Assembly: GCA_019623805.1 (NCBI GenBank)
Contig: CP053680.1
Span: 1,488,001-1,552,000, forward strand
DNA: 64,000 nucleotides
DNA from: Gammaproteobacteria bacterium (ex Lamellibrachia satsuma)
GTDB lineage: Bacteria; Pseudomonadota; Gammaproteobacteria; Chromatiales; Chromatiaceae
Reading direction: 5' to 3'
The notes below the pieces were generated by a model, which was not told where the DNA came from, did no database searches, and was given only the letters and a program-made list of their open reading frames with translations. Position numbers and translations under genes: made by a program. Below are positions 27,984 to 37,197 of this stretch, in pieces. Position 1 is the first letter of the stretch, and every line of letters begins with the position of its first letter.

Positions 27984-28019
27984 GGAGGAAGCGGCATCAT
28001 GACCGCTTCCTCCTTTTTT
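27984..28019 (+). terminator. Rho-independent terminator of pilA
   Basis: GGAGGAAGCGG (27984-27994) pairs with CCGCTTCCTCC (28003-28013) around an eight-base loop and is followed by TTTTTT. It separates pilA from the second pilin gene. Confidence 0.93.
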
Positions 28020-28090
28020 GGTTTTTCTTCCAGAAGCCTTAAACCATAAACTGGGTGTGGCTCATTCGATGCAAACATGGGGCAGATATC

Positions 28091-28525
28091 ATGAAACTCC
28101 GAATCTACAACAGCCGTGGTTTTACCCTGGTGGAACTGATGATCACCGTGGCCATCATCGCCATCATCTCCGCGTTTGCCTTCCCCGCCTATCAGGGTTA
28201 CGTAGCAGAGGCCCGCATCGGCACCGTACGTATGAACACTGAACCCCTGCGACTGGCGCTAGAGGACTTCTTTCTTGATAACAACAGCTACGTTGCCGGC
28301 CAGTGGGATGCCGACGCAGCCGGGACGAGGACACTTGACGATGCAGGAAACCTCGGCTGGCGACCCGATGGCGACGGCGGCAGCTTTAACTATGTGGTGG
28401 CAGCGCCAGCAGCGCCCGGTACAATCGCCACCGGCTATAGCATGACCGTAACCGATACAAATGAAGCTGCCGCCACCATCACCTGCAACCGTGATCAGAC
28501 CAACGGCACCTATGTCTGCAATTGA
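28091..28525 (+). CDS. Second type IV pilin-like protein
   Basis: 144 residues from the ATG at 28091. The leader MKLRIYNSRG precedes FTLVELMITVAIIAIISAFA, with the mature Glu5. Unlike PilA it has a C-terminal cysteine pair (ITCNRDQTNGTYVCN), the expected D-loop disulfide. It resembles PilE-type minor pilins by size, yet it sits beside pilA. It may be a second major pilin or a minor pilin. It lies after the pilA terminator, so it is expressed from a separate promoter or by read-through. Confidence 0.88.
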   Translation: MKLRIYNSRGFTLVELMITVAIIAIISAFAFPAYQGYVAEARIGTVRMNTEPLRLALEDFFLDNNSYVAGQWDADAAGTRTLDDAGNLGWRPDGDGGSFNYVVAAPAAPGTIATGYSMTVTDTNEAAATITCNRDQTNGTYVCN

Positions 28526-28729
28526 TCCCTTGGGTGTTGCAGGCTATATTGCCTTAAGTAGATCAGCTGCTTGCAGACTGTTTTTGAAGCAACACATCCA
28601 AATGTGATTCGTTTCCCTGCAGCACCCGGCCCGATCCACTAGACCCGGCAGCAACATACCGGCACATGATAACCAGAGAGAGCAAGGCAGAGGCAGAAAG
28701 ATTCCCCGTCGAATCGATCTCAGGACAGG

Positions 28730-30442
28730 ATGGCTACCACCAAACCCAAAATGAATCTCAGCGGCATGGCCCGCGGTCTCATTCAGGACGATCTGATCTC
28801 TGAAGAGCGGGCGGAAGCGGCTTTTGCCGAGGCACTGAAACAGCGCACCCCTTTTGTCACCCATTTGGTCGAGAACCAACTGCTCAACAGCCTCGACATC
28901 GCCATCTCCGCCTCCCGCAGTTTCGGTGTGCCTATCTTCGACCTCGACGCGGTGGATATGGATGTCCTGCCACGGGATCTGGTGGATGAAAAGCTGATAC
29001 GCGCCCACCATACGCTGCCGCTGTTCAAACGGGGCAACCGGCTCTTCCTGGCAGTCTCCGACCCGACCAACCATCAGGGTCTCGATGAGATTCGCTTCAA
29101 CACCCGGCTATCATCCGAGGCGATCCTGGTTGAGGAGGACAAACTCACCCGCCTGATAGAGCAGGCGCTGGAGGCCCAGGACACCAGCATGGACGACCTG
29201 CTGGACACAGACCTCGACAACCTGGACATCAGCAGCGGCGAAGATGAACCCGCAGGTGATGGAGACCTGGATGTCGACGAAGCCCCGGTGGTGCGCTATG
29301 TCAACAAGATCCTTCTGGACGCCATCAATGCAGGCGCCTCTGATATTCATTTCGAGCCTTACGAATACAAATACCGGATACGCTACCGCCAGGACGGCCT
29401 GCTGCGGGAGGTCGCTTCGCCACCATCCAACCTGGCCAACCGCCTGACCAGCCGGGTCAAGGTCATGTCACGCATGGACATCTCGGAGCGCCGCATCCCC
29501 CAGGATGGGCGTATCAAGATGAAGCTGTCGAAGAACCGCTCCATCGACTTTCGCGTCAATACCTGCCCCACACTCTACGGAGAGAAGGTGGTACTGCGTA
29601 TCCTCGACCCCACCAGCGCCCAGCTCGGCATCGAAGCATTGGGTTTTGAACCGGAACAACGCGAAGACTTTCTCAACGCCATCGGCAAACCCTACGGCAT
29701 GATCCTGGTAACCGGGCCCACCGGCAGCGGCAAGACCGTCTCCCTCTATACGGCCCTGAACCTGCTCAACAAACCGGAGGTCAACATCTCCACCGTAGAG
29801 GATCCGGTGGAGATCCAGGTGGCAGGCATCAATCAGGTCAACCAGAACTCCAAGACCGGCCTCACCTTTGCGACGGCCCTGCGCGCCTTTCTGCGCCAAG
29901 ATCCGGATATCATAATGGTGGGCGAGATACGCGACCTGGAGACTGCCGAGATCGCAGTCAAGGCTGCCCAGACCGGCCATCTGGTGCTCTCCACCCTGCA
30001 CACAAACGACGCCCCCCAGACCCTTACCCGGCTGGCCAACATGGGCATCCCCCCCTTCAATATCGCCTCCTCGGTTCTACTCATCCTGGCCCAGCGGCTG
30101 GCTCGCCGGCTCTGCGACCACTGCAAGACACCGGACAGCCTTCCCACAGAGGCCATGCTGGAAGAGGGTTTCACCCAGAAAGAGATCGACGAGGGATTTA
30201 CAATCTACAAACCCGTAGGATGTGATCTGTGTACCAGCGGCTATAAAGGACGCGTTGGTATATTTCAGGTTATGCCGGTTTCAGAAGACATGGGCAAACT
30301 GATCATGGAAGGGGGCACCTCCCTGCAACTGGCCGGCCTGGCCGGTAAGGAAGGGGTTGCCAACCTGCGCCAGTCCGGATTGCGCAAGGTCAGATCCGGC
30401 ATTACCAGTCTCCACGAGATCAATCGGGTAACCAAGGACTAA
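28730..30442 (+). CDS. pilB: Type IV pilus assembly ATPase PilB
   Basis: 570 residues. The N-terminal N1/MshEN-type domain is followed by the ATPase core with Walker A GPTGSGKTVSLYTA, the Asp-box RQDPDIIMVGEIRD, the His-box TGHLVLSTLHTND and the four-cysteine zinc site CDHC plus CDLC. This hexameric motor extends the pilus from the cytoplasmic side. pilC follows after three bases. About 200 bases before it lack a gene and show no clear promoter. Confidence 0.96.
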   Translation: MATTKPKMNLSGMARGLIQDDLISEERAEAAFAEALKQRTPFVTHLVENQLLNSLDIAISASRSFGVPIFDLDAVDMDVLPRDLVDEKLIRAHHTLPLFKRGNRLFLAVSDPTNHQGLDEIRFNTRLSSEAILVEEDKLTRLIEQALEAQDTSMDDLLDTDLDNLDISSGEDEPAGDGDLDVDEAPVVRYVNKILLDAINAGASDIHFEPYEYKYRIRYRQDGLLREVASPPSNLANRLTSRVKVMSRMDISERRIPQDGRIKMKLSKNRSIDFRVNTCPTLYGEKVVLRILDPTSAQLGIEALGFEPEQREDFLNAIGKPYGMILVTGPTGSGKTVSLYTALNLLNKPEVNISTVEDPVEIQVAGINQVNQNSKTGLTFATALRAFLRQDPDIIMVGEIRDLETAEIAVKAAQTGHLVLSTLHTNDAPQTLTRLANMGIPPFNIASSVLLILAQRLARRLCDHCKTPDSLPTEAMLEEGFTQKEIDEGFTIYKPVGCDLCTSGYKGRVGIFQVMPVSEDMGKLIMEGGTSLQLAGLAGKEGVANLRQSGLRKVRSGITSLHEINRVTKD

Positions 30443-30445
30443 TCC

Positions 30446-31684
30446 ATGGCGCGTGCAGCGAAAAAAACTCAACACAAGAGCTACCTCTACGCCTGGGAGG
30501 GCAGCGATAAGCGTGGCTCCCGCATCACCGGCGAAACCCGCGCCTCCAACGTGGCGCTGGTGAGAGCGGAACTGCGACGGCAGGGGGTTGTCCCGCTCAA
30601 GATCCGCAAGAAATCCGCTCCCCTGTTCGGCTCACGCAAAAAGAAGATCGGCAGCGGAGACATCGCCATATTCAGCCGTCAGCTGGCCACCATGATGAGC
30701 GCCGGGGTTCCCATGGTGCAGGCCTTCGAAATCATCGGGCGGGGGCACGAAAACCCCTCCATGCAGGATCTGATCCTGGCGGTTAAGGCCGACGTCGAAG
30801 GCGGCACCGCACTGGCAAATGCACTGAAAAAGCACCCCTTATATTTCGACGATCTCTTCTGTAGTTTGGTCAGCGCCGGTGAACATGCCGGTGTGCTGGA
30901 GACGCTGCTGCACAAGATCGCGCTCTACAAGGAGAAGACCGAGTCGATCAAGGGCAAGATCAAAAAAGCCCTCTTCTACCCAATATCCGTTATTCTCGTC
31001 GCCATCGTGGTCACCGCGATCATCATGATCTTCGTGATTCCCCAGTTTGAGCAGTTGTTCAGAGGGTTTGGCGCCGACCTGCCGGTCTTCACCCGCGTCG
31101 TCATCAACATCGCCCATGTGGTACAGGGCTGGTGGTGGGCCATGCTGGGCGGGGTCGTCCTGGCCGGTTATCTGATTGGCGGCACCTGGAAACGCTCCCG
31201 CGCCTTCCGTCAGCGCGTGGACCGTATACTGCTGAAACTGCCCATTCTCGGCCCGATCCTGAACAAGGCGGCTATCTCCCGTTTTGCCCGCACCCTCTCC
31301 ACCATGTCCACCGCCGGTGTGCCATTGGTGGAGGCCCTGGAGTCGGTCTCCGGCGCCACAGGTAACGTGGTCTACAGCGACGCCGTGCTGCGCATGCGGG
31401 AAGACGTGGCAACCGGCCAATCCCTGCAACTGGCGATGAGACAGCGCAATCTATTCCCCAATATGGTGATCCAGATGGTCGCCATCGGCGAGGAGTCGGG
31501 CTCTTTGGACGACATGCTCTCCAAGGTGGCGGATTTTTTCGAGGAGCAAGTGGACAATGCGGTCGACGCCTTGAGCAGCCTGCTAGAGCCACTGATCATG
31601 GTCATCCTCGGCACCCTGGTCGGCGGCCTGGTGGTTGCCATGTACCTGCCGATATTCAAGATGGGCTCCGCGGTACTGGGTTAA
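30446..31684 (+). CDS. pilC: Type IV pilus inner-membrane platform protein PilC
   Basis: 412 residues with two GspF-type repeats (IFSRQLATMMSAGVPMVQAFE and SRFARTLSTMSTAGVPLVEAL) and three membrane helices: about 178-200, 225-248 and 385-405. It links the PilB motor to the pilin helix. The full length and order pilB-pilC-pilD are canonical. Its end is followed by a REP-like element before pilD. Confidence 0.96.
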   Translation: MARAAKKTQHKSYLYAWEGSDKRGSRITGETRASNVALVRAELRRQGVVPLKIRKKSAPLFGSRKKKIGSGDIAIFSRQLATMMSAGVPMVQAFEIIGRGHENPSMQDLILAVKADVEGGTALANALKKHPLYFDDLFCSLVSAGEHAGVLETLLHKIALYKEKTESIKGKIKKALFYPISVILVAIVVTAIIMIFVIPQFEQLFRGFGADLPVFTRVVINIAHVVQGWWWAMLGGVVLAGYLIGGTWKRSRAFRQRVDRILLKLPILGPILNKAAISRFARTLSTMSTAGVPLVEALESVSGATGNVVYSDAVLRMREDVATGQSLQLAMRQRNLFPNMVIQMVAIGEESGSLDDMLSKVADFFEEQVDNAVDALSSLLEPLIMVILGTLVGGLVVAMYLPIFKMGSAVLG

Positions 31685-31723
31685 CGCTTGGTTTATACCC
31701 ATTCACAATGAAAAATCATCATC

Positions 31724-31803
31724 TGTCATTTCGAACGCATGTGAGAAATCCCTGCAAGCTTGCTGCCAAACCTCAAAGATCCCTCGCTATGCTCGGGATG
31801 ACA
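31724..31803. repeat. Intergenic imperfect inverted repeat (TGTCATTTCGA family)
   Basis: The left arm begins TGTCATTTCGAACGCATGTG and the right arm ends CTATGCTCGGGATGACA (31776-31803). The arms are partly complementary and resemble the element at 10660-10749. It lies between pilC and pilD and may form a hairpin in the shared transcript. Confidence 0.55.
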
Positions 31804-31853
31804 TAGAACGTTTGGCGCGCTTTATTTCACTCTAATCAATCAGGCCTGCTCCT

Positions 31854-32729
31854 TTGTCTGTCATCATCTTCCTGCAACAAACACCCTGGGCTTTTCTGCT
31901 CTTCAGCGGCCTGCTCGGCTTGGTGGTCGGCAGTTTTCTAAACGTGGTGATCCACCGAATCCCGATCATGATGGAGACCCAATGGCGTCGAGAGTGCAGC
32001 GAACTGAATGGAGAAGAAGCGAATGATCAGCCCCCCGTCCCCTTCAATCTGAACCGCCCCGTCTCCCACTGCCCCAATTGCGGCCACAAAATCCGGCCCT
32101 GGGAGAACATACCGGTACTCAGCTGGATTCTGCTCAAGGGCCGTTGCTCGGGATGCAAGGCGAAAATCAGTCTGCGCTACCCGGCAGTGGAGACCCTGAG
32201 CGGCATCATGACCCTGGCGGTAGCCTGGCATTTCGGTCTCAGCTGGGAGGCGCTGGCGGCAATGACCCTTACCTGGGCATTGATCTCTCTGAGCCTGATC
32301 GACTTCGATACACAACTGCTGCCCGACAACATCACTTTGCCCTTTCTCTGGCTGGGACTGCTGCTGAGTCTCAACGGACTCTTCACCGATAGCCAATCAG
32401 CCATCATCGGCGCCGCCGCCGGTTATCTCTCCCTCTGGAGCGTCTACCAGCTATTCAAGCGACTGACCGGCAAGGAGGGCATGGGTTACGGCGATTTCAA
32501 ATTGCTGGCCCTGCTCGGCGCCTGGTTGGGCTGGCACTACCTGCCGCAGATCATTCTGCTCTCCGCCTTTGTCGGGGCACTGTTTGGCGTCTCCATGATT
32601 CTGTTCCGCGGCCGGGACCGAAATATCCCGATCCCCTTCGGCCCCTACCTGGCCTGCGCCGGCTGGATCAGCCTGCTGTGGGGTGACGCCATCAACCATG
32701 CCTATCTGCAATGGGCAGGCCTGCTTTAG
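31854..32729 (+). CDS. pilD: Prepilin peptidase/N-methyltransferase PilD
   Basis: 291 residues. The start is a TTG at 31854; the next ATG would remove the first membrane helix, so TTG is preferred despite a weak ribosome site. Motifs are GSFLNVVIHRIP, the zinc site CPNCGHKIRPWENIP with CSGCKAKISLRYP, and the catalytic aspartates in LIDFDTQLLPD and GYGDFKLL. It cleaves and N-methylates PilA-type and pseudopilin leaders. It overlaps coaE by 19 bases. Confidence 0.94.
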   Translation: MSVIIFLQQTPWAFLLFSGLLGLVVGSFLNVVIHRIPIMMETQWRRECSELNGEEANDQPPVPFNLNRPVSHCPNCGHKIRPWENIPVLSWILLKGRCSGCKAKISLRYPAVETLSGIMTLAVAWHFGLSWEALAAMTLTWALISLSLIDFDTQLLPDNITLPFLWLGLLLSLNGLFTDSQSAIIGAAAGYLSLWSVYQLFKRLTGKEGMGYGDFKLLALLGAWLGWHYLPQIILLSAFVGALFGVSMILFRGRDRNIPIPFGPYLACAGWISLLWGDAINHAYLQWAGLL

Positions 32730-33334
32730 TCGTCGCCCTCACCGGCGGCATCGGCAGTGGCAAGTCCACCGTCTCACGGCACTTTGAAAAGCTGGGAGTC
32801 CCGGTCATTGACGCTGATCTGATCGCCCGCGAACAGGTGGAGCCCGGCGCCCCGGCACTGGATGAGATTCGGAAGAGATTCGGCGCCGACGTCATCACCC
32901 CGAAGGGTGGACTCGATCGTGACAGAATGCGCAGCATCGTCTTCGAAAACAGCACCAAACGTCTCCAACTGCAACAGATCCTGCACCCCCGCATCCGCAG
33001 CGAGATGCAGCTTCGTCTGGTGCAACTCGACACACCCTATGCCGTACTGGTCATTCCACTACTGCTGGAGTCGGGCCAGGACAGCCTTGCCGACCGCATA
33101 CTGGTGGTGGATATTCCGGAGGTTCATCAGATAGCGCGGGTCCAGCAGCGCGACGGACTCAAAAAAACTCAGATTGGACAGATCATCGCCGCGCAGGTCG
33201 ACCGCCAATCCCGCCTTGCTGCAGCAGATGATGTCATCAGCAACGACGGGGGACTCCAGACGCTCGAAAAAGCCGTCGAACAGCTGCACCAGCGCTATCT
33301 CGACCTGGCTGAGCAGCGGTCAATCTCCGGTTGA
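32711..33334 (+). CDS. coaE: Dephospho-CoA kinase
   Basis: 207 residues. The P-loop GGIGSGKSTV is at 11-20, then VIDADLIAREQVEPG, LLLESGQD and the lid region VQQRDGLKKTQIGQIIAAQ. It phosphorylates the ribose of dephospho-CoA in the last step of CoA synthesis. The location after pilD is the usual gammaproteobacterial order. The zapD and yacG genes that often follow are absent; a promoter for rplU comes next. Confidence 0.95.
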   Translation: MGRPALVVALTGGIGSGKSTVSRHFEKLGVPVIDADLIAREQVEPGAPALDEIRKRFGADVITPKGGLDRDRMRSIVFENSTKRLQLQQILHPRIRSEMQLRLVQLDTPYAVLVIPLLLESGQDSLADRILVVDIPEVHQIARVQQRDGLKKTQIGQIIAAQVDRQSRLAAADDVISNDGGLQTLEKAVEQLHQRYLDLAEQRSISG

Positions 33335-33359
33335 CCTTGTCAGCCGTTATGGGTAGAAT
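33331..33359 (+). promoter_or_regulatory. Sigma-70 promoter of rplU-rpmA
   Basis: TTGACC (33331-33336), 17-base spacer, TAGAAT (33354-33359). Both hexamers differ from consensus by one base and the spacing is ideal. It overlaps the coaE stop and lies about 65 bases before rplU. Confidence 0.75.
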
Positions 33360-33423
33360 CCCGCCTCTTTCCGTGTGGGGTCCCTCCCGCATTAGGATCA
33401 ACAGGTTTTCTTGGGGATAGGCT

Positions 33424-33738
33424 ATGTATGCGGTAATTCAAACCGGCGGCAAGCAGTATCGCGTCTCAGAAGGCGACACCGTCAAGGTGGAGAAGCTGAG
33501 CGCGGATCAAGGTGCTTCTGTCGAACTGGATAAGGTTTTGATGGTTGCTGATGGTGAAGATATCAAGGTCGGCACACCTTATGTCGATGGCGGCAAGGTA
33601 ACGGCCACCGTGAAATCCCACGGTCGCGGTAAAAAAGTGAAGATCATCAAGTTCCGTCGTCGCAAGCATCACATGAAGCGTCAGGGGCATCGTCAGTGGT
33701 ACACCGAACTGCAGGTGACCGGTATCAGCGCGAGCTGA
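33424..33738 (+). CDS. rplU: 50S ribosomal protein L21
   Basis: 104 residues, standard length. [20 protein letters not shown] is the family N-terminus, and [16 protein letters not shown] the conserved basic C-terminal stretch that binds 23S rRNA. It is the first gene of rplU-rpmA, twelve bases before rpmA, with GGGGATAGG upstream of the ATG. Confidence 0.98.
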   Translation: MYAVIQTGGKQYRVSEGDTVKVEKLSADQGASVELDKVLMVADGEDIKVGTPYVDGGKVTATVKSHGRGKKVKIIKFRRRKHHMKRQGHRQWYTELQVTGISAS

Positions 33739-33750
33739 GGAGAGAGCGAA

Positions 33751-34008
33751 ATGGCACATAAGAAAGCAGGCGGCAGCACACGTAACGGCCGCGATTCAGA
33801 ATCCAAACGTCTTGGCGTCAAGATCTACGGCGGTGAAACCATCAGCGCAGGCAGCATCATCGTGCGCCAACGCGGCACCCGTTTCCACACCGGCGTCAAC
33901 GTTGGCATCGGTAAGGATCACACCCTGTTCGCCAAAGCTGACGGCAAGGTTCTTTTTGAGGTGAAAGGCCCGCGCAACCGTAAGTACGTGAGCGTGGTCA
34001 CTGACTGA
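33751..34008 (+). CDS. rpmA: 50S ribosomal protein L27
   Basis: 85 residues. [16 protein letters not shown] is the characteristic N-terminus, which reaches the peptidyl transferase centre; no cleavable leader precedes it, unlike in Firmicutes. GAGGAGAG lies before the ATG. A terminator follows. Confidence 0.98.
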   Translation: MAHKKAGGSTRNGRDSESKRLGVKIYGGETISAGSIIVRQRGTRFHTGVNVGIGKDHTLFAKADGKVLFEVKGPRNRKYVSVVTD

Positions 34009-34030
34009 TTCAGCCTCTGACCGGATCAGC

Positions 34031-34058
34031 AAGGGCCTCGTCTTTGACGGGGCTTTTT
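34031..34058 (+). terminator. Terminator after rpmA
   Basis: GGGCCTCGTC, TTT, GACGGGGC form a hairpin followed by TTTTT at 34053-34057. It stands 25 bases after the rpmA stop. Confidence 0.8.
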
Positions 34059-34097
34059 GCTTTGTGGCTCTTAAACATATCTGCACGAACACTTGCA

Positions 34098-34166
34098 GGG
34101 ATCGGAGTCAAACCGGGCTGAGCTGTCAGCAGTTGATATAGAGTTGAGCGGTTTGACTCCGACCCC
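34098..34166. repeat. GGGGTCGGAGTCAAA-type inverted repeat
   Basis: GGGATCGGAGTCAAACCG (34098-34115) and CGGTTTGACTCCGACCCC (34149-34166) are complementary at 17 of 18 positions across a 33-base spacer. Palindromes with this GGTCGGAGTCAAA core are widespread in proteobacteria and are often linked to REP-associated tyrosine transposases. It lies between rpmA and obg. Confidence 0.75.
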
Positions 34167-34198
34167 TGACAGAACATCTCTCTAGAGACCCACAATAG

Positions 34199-35272
<1,074 letters not shown>

Positions 35273-35282
35273 CGGGGAAACC

Positions 35283-36407
35283 ATGATTTCACGCGACTCG
35301 ATCCCCACCACCAAACGCTGGGTCATCAAGATCGGCAGCGCCCTGCTAACCTCAGACGGCAAGGGCCTATCCCAGGAGACCCTGTCACCCTGGGTGGAGC
35401 AGATGGCACAGCTCCGGCAGGCCGGCCACGAGATCGTACTCGTCTCCTCAGGCGCCGTCGCAGAGGGCATGAGCCGTATGGGGTGGAGACGCCGCCCGCA
35501 CAACCTCAACGAGCTACAGGCGGCGGCGGCCATCGGCCAGATGGGGCTGATTCGCGCCTACGAAACCTGTTTTCAAAAACATGACCTGCACACTGCCCAG
35601 GTCTTGCTTACCCGCGACGATCTCGCTGACCGCCCCCGTTATCTCAACGCCCGCAGCACACTGCGCACCCTTGTGGAACTGGGCGTGGTACCGGTCGTCA
35701 ATGAAAATGACACAGTGGCCACAGAAGAACTCCGCTTTGGCGACAATGACACCCTGGCAGCCTTGGTGGCAAACCTGATAGAGGCGGACCTGCTTCTCCT
35801 GCTCACCGATCAGGAGGGATTGTTCGATGCCGATCCCCGTTTCAATCCCAAAGCCACCCTGATCAATGAAACCCGGGTGGACAATCCTCAGCTTGACGAG
35901 GTGGCCGGTGGCAGCGCGAACGGTCTCGGCTTGGGCGGCATGGTCACAAAGGTGCGGGCCGCCCGACTGGCTGCCCGCTCAGGCACCGGCACCATCATCG
36001 CTCCCGGCGCCAGGCCAGGGGTTTTGGCGGAAATAGCCCAAGGCAAAGAGATAGGCACCCTGCTGAAACCCGTTCAGGAGCCTCAAGCCGCCCGTAAACG
36101 CTGGCTTGCAGGCCAACTACAGGTACGAGGCTACCTTACACTGGATGGCGGTGCAGTGCGCGTGCTACAGGAACAGGGCAGCAGCCTGCTGGCAGTCGGC
36201 GTAACTAATGTCAGAGGTGAATTTGCCCGCGGTGAAGCGGTGGTCTGTCTCGATAGTTCAGGCTGTGAAGTGGCCCGTGGACTTGCCAACTATGATGCCC
36301 AGGAGGCTAGGCGCATCATGGGGCTGCCGAGCAGCCGGATCGAGGGGGTTTTGGGTTATGTGGATGAAGCGGAGTTGATTCATCGGGATAATCTTGTGTT
36401 GCTGTGA
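35283..36407 (+). CDS. proB: Glutamate 5-kinase
   Basis: 374 residues from the ATG at 35283; an upstream in-frame start would lie inside obgE. The amino-acid kinase domain has [29 protein letters not shown] and [17 protein letters not shown]; a PUA domain (about 280-370) completes the E. coli-type enzyme. It phosphorylates glutamate in the first step of proline synthesis. It lies ten bases after obgE and ends that gene group. Confidence 0.96.
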   Translation: MISRDSIPTTKRWVIKIGSALLTSDGKGLSQETLSPWVEQMAQLRQAGHEIVLVSSGAVAEGMSRMGWRRRPHNLNELQAAAAIGQMGLIRAYETCFQKHDLHTAQVLLTRDDLADRPRYLNARSTLRTLVELGVVPVVNENDTVATEELRFGDNDTLAALVANLIEADLLLLLTDQEGLFDADPRFNPKATLINETRVDNPQLDEVAGGSANGLGLGGMVTKVRAARLAARSGTGTIIAPGARPGVLAEIAQGKEIGTLLKPVQEPQAARKRWLAGQLQVRGYLTLDGGAVRVLQEQGSSLLAVGVTNVRGEFARGEAVVCLDSSGCEVARGLANYDAQEARRIMGLPSSRIEGVLGYVDEAELIHRDNLVLL

Positions 36408-36455
36408 TTTTCTACTTTGAAATCAGTTGTAATGCCTGTTGTTTTTTGATGTTTA

Positions 36456-36635
36456 TGTGTCGCTACGCGATGGTTTTCTAATGTAGCTTCCCCAACCTTG
36501 TCGTAATTTTCTTCTTTTTCTGACAGCACACTTTTCGTCCTGCAGGACGAGTCACTTTTCTTTTTCGTGAAAAGAAAAGTAACCTGCCGTAGGGGCGCGG
36601 AAGCCCCGTTAGAAAAACCGTCGCGTAGCGACACA
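36456..36635. repeat. Nested inverted repeat, MITE-like
   Basis: The outer arms 36456-36481 (TGTGTCGCTACGCGATGGTT and on) and 36609-36635 (ending GTCGCGTAGCGACACA) are complementary apart from one substitution and one inserted T. Weaker complementarity continues outside. An inner palindrome at 36554-36580 (ACTTTTCTTTT, TCG, TGAAAAGAAAAGT) sits in the middle. It occupies most of the 351-base gap between proB and rpsT, which holds no gene. Confidence 0.7.
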
Positions 36636-36710
36636 AAACCATCTAAAACCGACAGGAAACACACACCACTACAGCAACGCCCAAAAACTAAAGCTAAATC
36701 TCCAGACATA

Positions 36711-36734
36711 AAAAAACCGGCTTCCGCCGGTTTT
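36711..36734 (-). terminator. Terminator of rpsT
   Basis: On the minus strand AACCGGC, GGAA, GCCGGTT is followed by a T run, 25 bases after the rpsT stop. Confidence 0.9.
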
Positions 36735-36758
36735 CCTACAGGAGCAGTCGATTACAAC

Positions 36759-37019
36759 TTACAGCGCCTTGATCTGAGCATTCAGACGGTTCTTATGACG
36801 CGCAGCCTTGTTCTTGTGGATCAGCCCCTCATTGGCACTGCGATCAATCACAGGCACAGCACTCTTGAAGGCTTCTGCAGCGCCCTCCTTATTGCCCTCT
36901 TCGATCAGACTCACAACCCTTTTGACGTGGGTGCGCATGGTGCTGCGACGGGACTGGTTGTGCAGATGGCGCTTGTCGGCTTGACGTGCGCGCTTACGGG
37001 CTTGGGCTGAATTGGCCAA
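36759..37019 (-). CDS. rpsT: 30S ribosomal protein S20
   Basis: 86 residues. I place the start at a TTG (37019), so that the protein begins (M)ANSAQARKRARQADKRHLHN as in the family; AGGAG lies seven bases upstream. E. coli rpsT also starts with UUG, where the weak codon is part of autoregulation by S20, so the same may apply here. A frame open six codons further is not needed. It binds the 5' domain of 16S rRNA. Confidence 0.95.
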   Translation of the reverse strand: MANSAQARKRARQADKRHLHNQSRRSTMRTHVKRVVSLIEEGNKEGAAEAFKSAVPVIDRSANEGLIHKNKAARHKNRLNAQIKAL

Positions 37020-37059
37020 CTTTTGACTCCTGAACATTCACAAAATCGGAAGGGCGCAC

Positions 37060-37088
37060 ATATTGCGCAATAATCCAGTCAATGTCAA
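37060..37088 (-). promoter_or_regulatory. Sigma-70 promoter of rpsT
   Basis: On the minus strand TTGACA (37088-37083), 17-base spacer, CAATAT (37065-37060). The -35 is a perfect match. It leaves a leader of about 35 bases before the TTG start. Confidence 0.7.
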
Positions 37089-37197
37089 CTCTTCTCTACG
37101 ACTTCAGAAAAACTGCCGATTTTTTCACTATCTTGTCCTGAAATGGGCTTATACTCTGCAGTTATAATAAGTACAACAACGAATCAAGGACAGTTCA

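Noticed and set aside
30839..31429. 196-codon minus-strand open frame
   Set aside because: It is antisense to pilC, without motif or ribosome site.
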